A stretch of 43,899 nucleotides of DNA from Cryobacterium sp. HLT2-28 (GCF_004402495.1 NZ_SOFH01000019.1:1-43899), one strand, 5' to 3'; counted from the first letter of the stretch, positions 34,409 to 42,520 are shown. Translations and numbers: made by a program. Notes: generated by a model not told the origin, from the sequence alone.

Positions 34409-36310
34409 CTAGGTGCGGCTCAGCGCTTCCTCGTCGGCCGCAACATTCTTCTGCACGGCGAACTGGGTCCGGTGCAATTCCTCGTACCGCCCACCCACAG
34501 CCAGCAGTTCCTCGTGCGTACCGCGCTCCACGATCGAGCCGTCCTCAACCACGAGGATCAGGTCCGCGCTGCGGATGGTGGAGAGGCGGTGTGCGATCAC
34601 CATCGCCGTCCGTCCCTTGAGCGCCTCGCTGAGCGCCGCTTGCACGGCGGCCTCAGACGTCGAGTCCAGTGCCGCCGTCGCCTCGTCGAGGATGACGACG
34701 CGCGGCTGGGCGAGTAGGAGCCTCGCGATGGTCATCCGCTGGCGCTCACCCCCGGACAGCCGGTAGCCACGCTCTCCCACCATGGTGTCCAGCTGGTCCG
34801 GCAGGGACCGGATGAGCGGCTCGAGCCGCGCACGGCGGACGGCGTCCCACACCTCGTCGTCGGACGCCTCGGGCCTCGCGAGGCGCAGATTGGAGAGGAT
34901 GGTCTCGTGGAACAGGTGGCCGTCCTGCGTCACCATGCCCAGGGTGTTTCGCAGGGAGGCGAAAGTGACATCGCGGACATCCGTCCCCGCGAGGCGCACG
35001 GCGCCGCTGTCGACGTCATACAGGCGCGAGAGGAGCTGCGCAATTGTGGACTTGCCGGCACCGGACGTACCAACGAGGGCAACGGTCTGCCCCGGCTCGA
35101 TCCTGAAGGACACGCCGTGCAGCACCTCCTCGCCGCCGCGGGTGTCCAGAGTGGAAACCTCCTCGAGAGAGGCGAGGGACACTTTGTCCGCGGACGGGTA
35201 GGCGAAGCGGACGTTGTCGAACTCGACGGCCACTGGGCCTTCGGGGACGGTGACGGCGTCGGGCTTCTCCTTGATGAGCGGGTCGAGGTCCAGCACCTCG
35301 AAGACGCGCTCGAAGCTGACCACCGCGCTCATGATCTCTACCCGTGCGTTTGCGAGGCTGGTGAGCGGGGCGTAGAGGCGGGTGAGGAGGAGCGCAAGGG
35401 TGACCACGTCACCGGTGTTCAGCTGGCCGGCGAGTGCGAGGGAGCCGCCGAGCCCATACACGAGCGCGAGGGCGAGAGCGGAGACGAGCATCAGTGCGGT
35501 GAAGAAGACGAACTGCAGCATCGCGGTCCGGACCCCGATGTCGCGGACGCGGGCGGCGCGGACGCGGAACTCCTCGGCCTCCTCGTCGGGCCGGCCGAAC
35601 AGCTTGACGAGGGTGGCGCCGGGCGCTGAGAAGCGCTCGGTCATCTGCGTGCTCATGGCGGAATTGTGATCGGCCGCCTCGCGGCGCAGCGCGGCGAGGC
35701 GGCTGCCCATGCGGCGCGCGGGTACCAGGAAGATGGGGAGCATGATCATGGCGAGAACCGTCACGAGCCAGGACGTGCTGAGCATGACGATCAGGGTGAG
35801 GGTCAGCGCCACGAGGTTCGTGACCACGCCGGACAGCGTGCCGCTGAACGCCTGCTGGGCGCCGATCACATCGTTGTTGAGGCGGCTCACGAGGGCGCCC
35901 GTCCGCGTGCGGGTGAAGAACGCGATCGGCATCTTCTGCACGTGGTTGAAGACGGAGGTGCGGAGGTCCAGGATCACGCCTTCGCCGATCCGCGCCGAGT
36001 ACCAGCGCGTCACGAGTGACACGGCGGCGTCGGCCACGGCCACGATGGCGATGACGACGGCGATCCAAACGATCGTGGTGACCTCGCCCCGGGCGACGAT
36101 GACGTCGACCACCTGGCCGGCGAGTACCGGCGTCGCGACCGCGAGGAAAGCCCCCACGATGGAGAGGGCGATGAAGATCAGCAGCTTGGACCGGTAGGGC
36201 ACCGCGAACGTCATGATCCGCCGCACGGACTCACGGGAGAAGCCGTGCTTGCCGTCCCTGGCGGTAGAGATCTTGTGCAGCGAGCTCCAGGCCGCGCCTT
36301 CCATGCTCAT
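34409..36310 (-). CDS. ABC transporter, fused permease/ATPase (exporter type)
   Basis: A 633-aa half-transporter. Residues about 30-330 hold six membrane helices (type I exporter fold, with IAFFTRTRTGALVSRLNND). Residues about 365-615 hold the ATPase: Walker A GTSGAGKST, the signature LSGGERQR, Walker B VVILDEAT, and the switch histidine in VIAHRLSTI. It resembles MsbA/MdlB-like multidrug or lipid exporters and would act as a homodimer. An insert of about 20 residues (DKVSLASLEEVSTLDTRGGEEV) lies early in the ATPase domain. ATG 36310 has GGAAGGAAC upstream. The 164 bp upstream of it, to the next gene, show no feature. Confidence 0.92.
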   Translation of the reverse strand: MSMEGAAWSSLHKISTARDGKHGFSRESVRRIMTFAVPYRSKLLIFIALSIVGAFLAVATPVLAGQVVDVIVARGEVTTIVWIAVVIAIVAVADAAVSLVTRWYSARIGEGVILDLRTSVFNHVQKMPIAFFTRTRTGALVSRLNNDVIGAQQAFSGTLSGVVTNLVALTLTLIVMLSTSWLVTVLAMIMLPIFLVPARRMGSRLAALRREAADHNSAMSTQMTERFSAPGATLVKLFGRPDEEAEEFRVRAARVRDIGVRTAMLQFVFFTALMLVSALALALVYGLGGSLALAGQLNTGDVVTLALLLTRLYAPLTSLANARVEIMSAVVSFERVFEVLDLDPLIKEKPDAVTVPEGPVAVEFDNVRFAYPSADKVSLASLEEVSTLDTRGGEEVLHGVSFRIEPGQTVALVGTSGAGKSTIAQLLSRLYDVDSGAVRLAGTDVRDVTFASLRNTLGMVTQDGHLFHETILSNLRLARPEASDDEVWDAVRRARLEPLIRSLPDQLDTMVGERGYRLSGGERQRMTIARLLLAQPRVVILDEATAALDSTSEAAVQAALSEALKGRTAMVIAHRLSTIRSADLILVVEDGSIVERGTHEELLAVGGRYEELHRTQFAVQKNVAADEEALSRT

Positions 36311-36474
36311 TGAGGTTCCTTCCGTGGGCAGAAGGCCCAGCTTAGATGGCGATTTGCCCGAGCTTTGCGACGCGGCTGCCGAGGTGACGCTCGGTGCGCC
36401 GGTCAGGACCGCGTCGGTCCGCGGTCATTCCACGACTGTGCGCCGGCTCCGAGGTAGAAGCCAAGACGGTTGCC

Positions 36475-37068
36475 CTAACGTGCCCCGCGCACCGCGTAGC
36501 GGTGCATGGTTACTCCTTGGTCGAACGAATCCTGTTCCAAGAGGTCGAGCTCGAGAGGCTGGTCGAGAGCGTCGAAGAGCGGCCGGCCGGCTCCGAGCAC
36601 GACAGGGTGTGTGAACAGCCAGAGCTCGTCGAGCAGGTGAGCCCGCATCAGCTGGGTCGCGAGGTTCGCGCCACCGATGCCGATTTCTCCGTCCGTCTCC
36701 TGTCGCAGCACGGCGAGTTGTTCGATCGCGTTGTCGCCGCCGATGATGCGCGTGTTGTGTTCGGCCATGGTGCGCGTGCGCGAGACGAGCACCTTGGGTA
36801 TGTCTGTCCAGATCTCGCCGTACTCGCGCAGGAAGCCCGGAAGGGATTCGTCTGTGCGAGCGTTCGGCCAGAACGGATCCATCATCTCGTAGACTTTGCG
36901 GCCCTGAACCATCATCGCCAGCGCCCGCGCGCGAGCGTTGAATTCGCGATGCAGCGGCTCACCCAGGCGGATCCAACTGGGCCCTCCGATGTCACCGTGC
37001 TCACCCACATCGCGCTCGATGAAGAGATCAAGCGAGACATTCATCCAGTAAACGAACCGGCCGGCCAT
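36475..37068 (-). CDS. dihydrofolate reductase family protein (RibD C-terminal fold)
   Basis: A 197-aa NADPH-dependent reductase-like protein. It begins AGRFVYWMNVSLDLFIERD, as in the DHFR/RibD_C family. It has MMVQGRKVYEMMDPFWP (nucleotide-binding region) and EIGIGGANLATQLMRAHLLDELWLFTHPVVLGAGRPLF, the highly conserved C-terminal motif. Such stand-alone proteins are common in Actinobacteria; the substrate is not known. ATG 37068 was chosen because AAGGGAG lies 6 nt upstream; GTG 37074 would be too close. Confidence 0.88.
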   Translation of the reverse strand: MAGRFVYWMNVSLDLFIERDVGEHGDIGGPSWIRLGEPLHREFNARARALAMMVQGRKVYEMMDPFWPNARTDESLPGFLREYGEIWTDIPKVLVSRTRTMAEHNTRIIGGDNAIEQLAVLRQETDGEIGIGGANLATQLMRAHLLDELWLFTHPVVLGAGRPLFDALDQPLELDLLEQDSFDQGVTMHRYAVRGAR

Positions 37069-37112
37069 GACCACTCCCTTCGCCGAGCCACGATAGAGGG
37101 GAAACTCCTACA

Positions 37113-37133
37113 CGCTAACCGTGTGAGTTAGCG
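37113..37133. promoter_or_regulatory. inverted repeat upstream of the DHFR-like gene
   Basis: CGCTAAC (37113-37119) and GTTAGCG (37127-37133) are perfect arms around 7 nt. They lie 45-65 bp upstream of ATG 37068, near a possible -10 (minus strand TATCGT, 37090-37095). A repressor site is possible. The rest of the gap to 37301 holds nothing I can identify. Confidence 0.4.
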
Positions 37134-37301
37134 CTGGGCGGGCTCGGCACCACCCTACAACTCGCCCCCGGCTCCACGGCGACCGCCCTTGTTGGTCCGC
37201 AAATCGGACGTCGACGGACGCGGATTCAGCGCCCAGTCGCGAAGATTCCGAAGTCTCGGGGGAGTGGCGTTTGGGAACCCTCAACGGGCACATCGGCCTC
37301 G

Positions 37302-37598
37302 CTAGGCGCTCAGGAGTGACCGGATCTGGTTGAGCTCTCCCGCGTGAGCAGCAGATTGCACGTCAAGGTCGTATCGGGTCTGGAGGTTCATCCAAAATCG
37401 ATCCGTTGTGCCGAGTGCTCGTGCCAGCCGAAGGGCGGTGTCCGGGCTGATACCTCGTTTGCCGTGAACGATCTCGTTGATGCGGCGCGGGGGCACGGCG
37501 ATCGCCTGGGCAAGACGGTATTGGCTGATGCCCAGCGGAGTGAGGAATTCTTCGAGAAGAATCTCGCCGGGGTGAATGGGCTCGTGTGCGGCAGTCAC
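37302..37598 (-). CDS. higA: HigA-type antitoxin (XRE family)
   Basis: A 98-aa DNA-binding antitoxin. It opens with IHPGEILLEEFLTPLGISQYRLAQAIAVPPRRINEIVHGKRGISPDTALRLARALG, the characteristic HigA/VapI helix-turn-helix (about residues 8-64). FWMNLQTRYDLD follows, the usual end of the family. It would neutralise the upstream toxin and bind the shared promoter. GTG 37598 has a GAGGAG Shine-Dalgarno and starts 9 nt after the toxin stop. Confidence 0.92.
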   Translation of the reverse strand: MTAAHEPIHPGEILLEEFLTPLGISQYRLAQAIAVPPRRINEIVHGKRGISPDTALRLARALGTTDRFWMNLQTRYDLDVQSAAHAGELNQIRSLLSA

Positions 37599-37607
37599 AA
37601 TATCTCC

Positions 37608-37889
37608 TCAGTGATAGTCGGTGATTTCGACATCTATTGGCCCAGCGGGTGTCCACGTGAAGCAGATGCGCCATTGGTCGTTGACTCGGATGCTGTGTTG
37701 GCCTTTTCGGTTGCCCTGCAGCTGTTCGAGACGGTTGCCCGGTGGAACGCGCAGGTCATTGATGGTTTCTGCGGCGTCGAGTATCAGTAGCTTTCGATTC
37801 GCGATTCGCTGCAAGTCGGGGCCAAGCTTGCGCACATGGACCCGCTGCCAGACGCGCTCAGTGTCTTTTTCTGCGAACGTCTGGATCAC
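37608..37889 (-). CDS. higB: HigB-type toxin (RelE superfamily)
   Basis: A 93-aa ribosome-dependent mRNA interferase candidate. It begins MIQTFAEKDTERVWQ and ends with GQHSIRVNDQWRICFTWTPAGPIDVEITDYH, matching the HigB/RelE fold with the C-terminal Arg/Trp/His residues used in catalysis. Toxin-first gene order is characteristic of higBA. The GTG start at 37889 lies 6 nt after a -10 box, so the mRNA is leaderless. In this layout the toxin is translated poorly and the antitoxin well. Confidence 0.92.
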   Translation of the reverse strand: MIQTFAEKDTERVWQRVHVRKLGPDLQRIANRKLLILDAAETINDLRVPPGNRLEQLQGNRKGQHSIRVNDQWRICFTWTPAGPIDVEITDYH

Positions 37890-37895
37890 ACCATG

Positions 37896-37932
37896 AGCAT
37901 AACGCGTAGCGTTATTATCGTCAAGCGTTATT
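37896..37932 (-). promoter_or_regulatory. higBA promoter and operator
   Basis: On the minus strand a -35 TTGACG (37924-37919) and a -10 TATGCT (37901-37896) are spaced by 17 bp. The spacer contains the perfect inverted repeat ATAACGC-GTA-GCGTTAT (37899-37915), which also touches the -10. A third half-site, GCGTTATT (37925-37932), lies just upstream of the -35. This is the expected arrangement for autorepression by HigA. Leaderless start at 37889. Confidence 0.8.
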
Positions 37933-38014
37933 AGTTACATGCAGGGCACGTGGACGCCACGAGTTTCACATCGACTTGCGTGTCTCGGTACTGCCTGATT
38001 GTTGTCTGTGTCAC
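37931..38014 (-). CDS. 27-aa small ORF with strong ribosome-binding site
   Basis: Short frame starting at GTG 38014, preceded by GAGAGGAG at good spacing. The peptide VTQTTIRQYRDTQVDVKLVA ends with a STCPACN segment carrying a Cys-x-x-Cys pair. Its stop codon overlaps the operator region of higBA. It could be a real small protein, the truncated start of a longer zinc-ribbon protein cut by higBA insertion, or a peptide precursor. Similarity to a known family was not recognised. The rest of the gap (38015-38252) shows nothing else. Confidence 0.35.
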   Translation of the reverse strand: MTQTTIRQYRDTQVDVKLVASTCPACN

Positions 38015-38252
38015 CTGGTCTGCTCCTCTCGTTGGAACCCGGGCAAATCGCCGACGGCGGGCAGTTGAGATCATCTCACCGGCACGAATGCTGGCGAAGG
38101 GACAAAAGTCCTGCCCGGGAAGATGCCGGGCGCAACCCATCGGCGCCACTCACACATTTAGGCGCCGGTCCGGACTCGCCCCCGGCACCAGCAGGCGGCC
38201 CTCCACGGAGTCCTCGCCCGCGTGCGCGACCTCGGCGCCGCCCTCCTTTCGG

Positions 38253-38948
38253 TCACGACCGGACGAGGCGCACGCCGGTCGCGAGCAGCCAGACGAGCCA
38301 GGCGGCGAATCCTAGGAGCCCGACGAAGATCAGTGCCGAGCCGTCGGCGATCGCGAGGCTGCCGAGCCCCGCGGCGAGCAGCAGGCTCCCGCCCACCAGG
38401 CCCAGCAGGCGCTGCCAAGCCGGAGTCAGCCCGCTCGCGTGCGCGGCGAGAGCCACGCCGAAGCAGGTGGTGCCGATCAGCGGCAGCGCCAGCGCGAACG
38501 CCGCCGCGTGAATCTGCCAGACGAGCTCGAAAGCGGGCGTCGGCTCGGCGAGCCCGCCAGCGGAGAGCGCGAGCCCGATCTGCGTGACGTTGAACAGCAC
38601 GAAGATGGCCGCCAGCGTCGCGCCAGCGGCCAAGGCGAGGCGCGACCAGCCGGCGCCCGCTCCGCCGCGCCGCTCCACGAGGCCGTGCAGGCCCGTCACG
38701 AACACCAGCAGCAACGGTAGGTACAGGGCCCCCAGACCAGAAATGATCGCGACCGCGTCGCGGTTGGTCGCGTAGTAGGCCAGCACTTCCTCGAGCGGAT
38801 CGCCATAGCCCGGAGCGCCCGTTACCGCAAACAACACGTTCTCTATCACCACCAACACTGCGAACCCGATCGAGGCGGCACCGACGGGCCGGCCTCGAGC
38901 GAACGCACTGCGGGCTGGCGTGGTGGCGGTGTTCTTCGGTGATCTCAT
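38253..38948 (-). CDS. six-helix membrane protein
   Basis: A 231-aa protein with about six hydrophobic helices. The first is VGAASIGFAVLVVIENVLFAV, near residue 22. Helices near 70-85 (LGALYLPLLLVFVTGL) and others to the C-terminus (FVGLLGFAAWLVWLLATGV) follow. The layout resembles DUF4386-type membrane proteins, but I do not assign a family. AAGGAG precedes ATG 38948. It is the last gene of the TetR-linked minus-strand cluster, 49 nt after the DUF2306 gene. Confidence 0.75.
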   Translation of the reverse strand: MRSPKNTATTPARSAFARGRPVGAASIGFAVLVVIENVLFAVTGAPGYGDPLEEVLAYYATNRDAVAIISGLGALYLPLLLVFVTGLHGLVERRGGAGAGWSRLALAAGATLAAIFVLFNVTQIGLALSAGGLAEPTPAFELVWQIHAAAFALALPLIGTTCFGVALAAHASGLTPAWQRLLGLVGGSLLLAAGLGSLAIADGSALIFVGLLGFAAWLVWLLATGVRLVRS

Positions 38949-38997
38949 CTCTTACTCCTTAGTTGCGGTCGGATGCCCGGCGGGTTGTCGAGGGGGT

Positions 38998-39723
38998 TCA
39001 TGATGTGAGCGCGCCACGCCTCGCACGACCGCGCCTCCGCCGGCTGGTCCGTCGCAGGATGAGCAACTCCGCCACGGCGCTGTTGATCACGAAGCCCGCG
39101 GCGACCAGCCATGCCTCGCCGAATGCGTCGACCTCACCGACATTGAGCGTCCACAGTGTGACGACGAGTGCTTGGGTTCCGCCGGAGATGGCGATCGCGT
39201 AGGCGCGCGTCATCCATGCTCCATGCGCGGCGAAGTCGCGACGCGTGATCGTGATCACCGCGAGCACAAGAAACACTGTCATCGGTACGGCGAAGACGAG
39301 GCGAATCATCGCGAGTGCGAACTCATCAGGGGGCCCACCGAAGAAGACTGCGAGCCAGATGCTGGACAGTGTCGCGATGAATCCAGCGGGGATCAGTGCA
39401 CGGCCGGCGGTACGGTGCCAACCGCGCCGAATTCGCAGTGCTGGAGAGAACTGGAATGCGCCGAGAATGCAGTACACGCTCATGGCCACGATGTGCGCAA
39501 CGATCGCCACCGATGTGGCCAACAGAATTTCGCTCTCGGGCCCAGCGATCCCGTCCCGCAAACGAAGCACACCGCCGAGCACGGGAAGGGCACTGAGGAT
39601 CAAGAGGCCGGTTATGGCAAGCCATCCGCTCCTCGGCCGCTGCCGCTCGCCCTTTTGCTGAGCGATAGGGCGGGTGGCGGTCATCTCTTGGTCGATCGAG
39701 AAGCTCTTGTCGAGGGGGTTCAT
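38998..39723 (-). CDS. DUF2306 membrane protein
   Basis: A 241-aa integral membrane protein with about six helices. The DUF2306 signature is visible as AHIVAMSVYCILGAFQFSPALRIRRGWHRTAGRALIPAGFIA (about residues 75-120). ITRRDFAAHGAWMTRAYAIAISGGTQALVV follows. Function is unknown; conserved histidines in the helices suggest haem or ion binding (inference). ATG 39723 has a CCAGGAG Shine-Dalgarno and overlaps the stop of the upstream ABC ATPase remnant by 4 nt. Confidence 0.85.
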   Translation of the reverse strand: MNPLDKSFSIDQEMTATRPIAQQKGERQRPRSGWLAITGLLILSALPVLGGVLRLRDGIAGPESEILLATSVAIVAHIVAMSVYCILGAFQFSPALRIRRGWHRTAGRALIPAGFIATLSSIWLAVFFGGPPDEFALAMIRLVFAVPMTVFLVLAVITITRRDFAAHGAWMTRAYAIAISGGTQALVVTLWTLNVGEVDAFGEAWLVAAGFVINSAVAELLILRRTSRRRRGRARRGALTS

Positions 39724-39929
39724 GATGCCTCTCCTGGGGTGTCGAGGGAGCGCATAGCGCGCCCGTCGCGGATGAAGAGCTGGCGGTCGCATCGCGCCGT
39801 CTCCCGGGCAGGCACCGAGAGGGCGACACCAGCCAACGCGTCGAACCGGGCGGTGCCCTTGCCGTAGCACTCGCGGATATCGTGGGCCACGAGCACGGGT
39901 GTTCTCAACGTTGTGGCGGTGGTGTTCAC
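39720..39929 (-). pseudogene. internally deleted ABC transporter ATPase
   Basis: A 69-codon frame whose first ~38 residues (TPVLVAHDIRECYGKG, then ARFDALAGVALSVPA) match the start of a LolD/MacB-type ABC ATPase. Its last ~28 residues (ARCDRQLFIRDGRAMRSLDT) match the extreme C-terminus of the same family. Walker A, signature and Walker B are all absent, so about 170 central residues have been lost by a clean in-frame deletion. It keeps a GTG start and the overlap with the next gene, so it may still be translated for coupling. Confidence 0.8.
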
Positions 39930-39934
39930 TGGTG

Positions 39935-40927
39935 CTACTCCTTGGTGTGGTTGAGGCTGGTGACGGTGATGGTGACCTTGCCCCTGGCGTGCTCCTCAAC
40001 GAAGTAGCGGATCGCCTCAGACGTCTCAGCGAGCGGGTAGCTGCGGTCGACTGGCGGCGTGATGGTGGCGGCGTCGATGAGCTCCCGAAGAACTTCGAGG
40101 TCGGCGCCGCTCGCGGCTGCGGAGAGGGGTCGAAGGTTCTGGGTCACGAACATGCCCAGCAGCATCGCTGCAAGCATCCGTCGGATCGGACCGAGCACTC
40201 GTCCCCCGTTGCCCGACGCCAGCACAAGAGTTCCGCGACGAGTGAGGGCCCGCCTGCACTCGGCTATCGATCGGTTGCCGACGAGGTCGAAGATGACGTC
40301 GTAGCGAGCCCCGCCCGTCGCGAAGTTCTCAGCCGTGTAGTCGATGACGTGGTCTGCGCCCAACGTCCGCACGAACTCGAGATTTGCGGTGCTGCAGACG
40401 CCAGTCACTTCGGCCCCGAACGCCTTGGCCAGCTGCACGGCGAAGGAGCCGACTCCGCCGGACGCCCCGTTGATGAGCACCTTGTCGCCCGGCATGATCT
40501 TCGCGACATCCCGCACCCCCTGCAGCGCCGTCGTTGCGGCGGTCGGCACGGCAGCCGCTTGGTCGAAGCTGATTCGCGAGGGTTTGTGAGCGAGGCGCTT
40601 CGTGTAGGCGACGGTGTACTCGGCGAAGCTGCCGGCATCCACCTCGGCATACACCTCATCGCCCACGCTGAAACGGCGCACGTTCTCGCCCACAGCCTCG
40701 ATCACGCCGGCCACATCCCTGCCTCGCGCCCGGACCTTGGGCCGCCGCAGGCCGAACGCCAACCTCGCAACGAAGGGTTCACCCTGCATGAGCAGCCAAT
40801 CGGCCGCGTTGATGGATGCTCCCAGAACCCGGATGAGGACTTCGTCCTTAGCCGCTACGGGCCGGGCAACAGTCTCGTATTCGAGAGTGTCGAGTCCGCC
40901 GTAGCGGTGTTGGGTTATCGCCTTCAC
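39935..40927 (-). CDS. NAD(P)-dependent alcohol dehydrogenase / quinone oxidoreductase (MDR family)
   Basis: A 330-aa medium-chain dehydrogenase/reductase without the structural zinc lobe. The N-terminal GroES-like domain contains INAADWLLMQGEPF and GRDVAGVIEAVGENV. The Rossmann domain has INGASGGVGSFAVQLAKAFGAEVTGVCS, typical of NADPH-using quinone or enone reductases. It sits behind DUF6326 (21-bp gap) in a cluster divergent from a TetR regulator, suggesting induction by a reactive or toxic compound. ATG 40927; stop 5 nt before the ABC ATPase remnant. Confidence 0.9.
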   Translation of the reverse strand: MKAITQHRYGGLDTLEYETVARPVAAKDEVLIRVLGASINAADWLLMQGEPFVARLAFGLRRPKVRARGRDVAGVIEAVGENVRRFSVGDEVYAEVDAGSFAEYTVAYTKRLAHKPSRISFDQAAAVPTAATTALQGVRDVAKIMPGDKVLINGASGGVGSFAVQLAKAFGAEVTGVCSTANLEFVRTLGADHVIDYTAENFATGGARYDVIFDLVGNRSIAECRRALTRRGTLVLASGNGGRVLGPIRRMLAAMLLGMFVTQNLRPLSAAASGADLEVLRELIDAATITPPVDRSYPLAETSEAIRYFVEEHARGKVTITVTSLNHTKE

Positions 40928-40948
40928 CGTTTTCAGCGCCCCTCGGGG

Positions 40949-41461
40949 TCAAGTCCGTTGACCAGCTCTGTCGAGGCTGGCTACCAAGATCGCCGGTGAT
41001 GCGGTGTGGCGTGGCCAGGTCCAGGCGGAGCGCAGGATGAAGGCCAGGATCAGCACCTCGACTCCGATGGTGAAGCCGTAGTAGAAGGCCCAGTCCCAGG
41101 ACGCCCCTGCCGCGTTGAACACCATGACGGGGATGTACAGCGCTGCAACGACGAGGTTCGTGGCGCGGTTCACCCGAGCGGGCAGCGTCATGGAGAGCAT
41201 CACCATCAGGGCCGGGATCGCGATGATCGCGAAGAAGATGGACATCAATGTCCCGCTGATGTCGAACTCGAAGATGATGCCACCCCGGATTTCGTCGATT
41301 TCGCCGGGCTGGTAGAGGTGGAAGTAGTCGATGTAGATGACGAGGAACATGAGGCTGGTCCAAGCTGCCGCAAGCTTGGCCTGCACGGGCCTGCGCAGAT
41401 CTTCCAGCGTGCTCTGGGACGGCGGATTCTCTAGTGCGGTGTGGGATTGAGGCGTTCTCAT
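40949..41461 (-). CDS. DUF6326 family membrane protein
   Basis: A 170-aa protein with four hydrophobic helices: SLMFLVIYIDYFHLY, GTLMSIFFAIIAIPALMVMLSM, ATNLVVAALYIPVMVF and WAFYYGFTIGVEVLILAFILRSA. The PGEIDEIRGG segment between helices 1 and 2 supports DUF6326; the function is unknown. ATG 41461 is preceded by AAGGAG; GTG 41464 is an alternative. It is the first gene of the cluster, with a CTTAC-N4-GTAAG site 36 bp upstream. Confidence 0.82.
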   Translation of the reverse strand: MRTPQSHTALENPPSQSTLEDLRRPVQAKLAAAWTSLMFLVIYIDYFHLYQPGEIDEIRGGIIFEFDISGTLMSIFFAIIAIPALMVMLSMTLPARVNRATNLVVAALYIPVMVFNAAGASWDWAFYYGFTIGVEVLILAFILRSAWTWPRHTASPAILVASLDRAGQRT

Positions 41462-41496
41462 CACAATGCTCCTTGGCTTGATTCGTTAGATCGGGA

Positions 41497-41543
41497 CTTA
41501 CGGGTGTAAGAACCGGTCCCCAGCGTAGCCTTACGAGCGTAAG
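41497..41543. promoter_or_regulatory. paired TetR operators in the divergent promoter
   Basis: CTTACGGGTGTAAG (41497-41510) and CTTACGAGCGTAAG (41530-41543) share the form CTTAC-N4-GTAAG. Their centres are 33 bp apart, about three helical turns, so they lie on one face of the DNA. One is close to the DUF6326 start and the other to the tetR start. Confidence 0.75.
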
Positions 41544-41560
41544 TGCGCAAGGATGGGAGA

Positions 41561-42256
41561 ATGACGTCGCGCACACCGCTGAGCAGGGAGCGGATCATCA
41601 CCGCCGCCGCCACCGTCGCTGACGATGCGGGTGTTGCCGCCGTGAGCATGCGCAGTGTCGCGAAGGTGCTCGGCGTTGAGGCGATGTCGCTCTACCATCA
41701 CGTGCCAGGCAAGGAGGCGCTGCTCGACGACCTCGCCGACTGGGTGTTCGAGAGGATCGAGCTGCCCGAGGTCGGCGATACCTGGCGGGAGGCGCTGACC
41801 GCCCGGGCACGATCGGCACGATCGGTTCTCACGGCTCATCCGTGGGCGCTGGGGATGATGGAATCGCGTCCAACCCCCGGCCCGGCGCTGCTGCAGCACC
41901 ACGACCGGCTACTTGGCGTGCTGATGACCGACGGCTTCAGCGCCGCGCTCGCGACACACGCGTTCTCCGCCATCGACGCCTACGTGTACGGGTTCGCGCT
42001 GACCGAGACGAGCCTGCCGTTCGAACCGGGGGACGGCGCCGAGGAGGCGTTCGCCGTCAAGGTCGCCGCACCGGCGGAGCTGTATCCGCACATTGCGCGC
42101 TCTCAAGCCGAGCTGTTCGGCGATGGCGGCTACGCGTTCGCGGACGAGTTCGACTACGGGTTGGAGCTGCTGCTGGAGGGCCTGGAGCGTCGGGTCGCCG
42201 ACGATATCCCCGCGCTACGCGAGCGTTCTAGTCGAGGCACCCGGCGAAAAGCGTAA
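41561..42256 (+). CDS. TetR family transcriptional regulator
   Basis: A 231-aa repressor. The N-terminal helix-turn-helix (RERIITAAATVADDAGVAAVSMRSVAKVLGVEAMSLYHHVPGKEALLDDLADWVF, about residues 9-63) is followed by a TetR_C-type ligand domain. ATG 41561 was chosen over GTG 41543 because GATGGGAG precedes it and the GTG would lie inside an operator. It is divergent from the DUF6326-oxidoreductase cluster and probably represses both itself and that cluster. Confidence 0.92.
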   Translation: MTSRTPLSRERIITAAATVADDAGVAAVSMRSVAKVLGVEAMSLYHHVPGKEALLDDLADWVFERIELPEVGDTWREALTARARSARSVLTAHPWALGMMESRPTPGPALLQHHDRLLGVLMTDGFSAALATHAFSAIDAYVYGFALTETSLPFEPGDGAEEAFAVKVAAPAELYPHIARSQAELFGDGGYAFADEFDYGLELLLEGLERRVADDIPALRERSSRGTRRKA

Positions 42257-42322
42257 AAACCTACGGAACGTCGATCGCTCAATCGAGTCGGGCGTTGGAC
42301 CGTCCCGGAAGCCCGCAGGAGA

Positions 42323-42520
42323 GACATCGACGCCCACAGCCGCCGCGTGATCGGTTGGGCCATCGCCGACCATATGCGCACCGACCTCATCCAGGACGCC
42401 CTCACGAAGGCCATGGTGCTGCGCGGAGACCGGCCGGCGACCGTGATCTTCCACTCGGACCGCGGCACCCAGTACGCGTCGGAGCAGATCACCCTCTTCG
42501 CCGCGAACACCGTTGGTAGC
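42323..42520 (+). pseudogene. IS3-family transposase fragment
   Basis: About 66 codons of an rve-type integrase core. DIDAHSRRVIGWAIADHMRTD opens it, and IFHSDRGTQYASEQ carries the second catalytic Asp region. Both ends of the gene are lost and no IS terminal repeats were found. The fragment lies between tetR and the metalloprotease gene and marks a recombination scar. The ~65 bp before and ~75 bp after it hold no identifiable feature. Confidence 0.85.

Noticed and set aside
37931..38149. The longer 72-aa version of the small ORF beside higBA
   Set aside because: The extra N-terminal residues are Arg-rich and lack a start signal; the GTG at 38014 has a far better ribosome-binding site.
39935..41461. 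A biosynthetic gene cluster around the TetR-linked oxidoreductase
   Set aside because: No biosynthetic core enzyme is present; the neighbours are membrane proteins of unknown function and an ATPase remnant.
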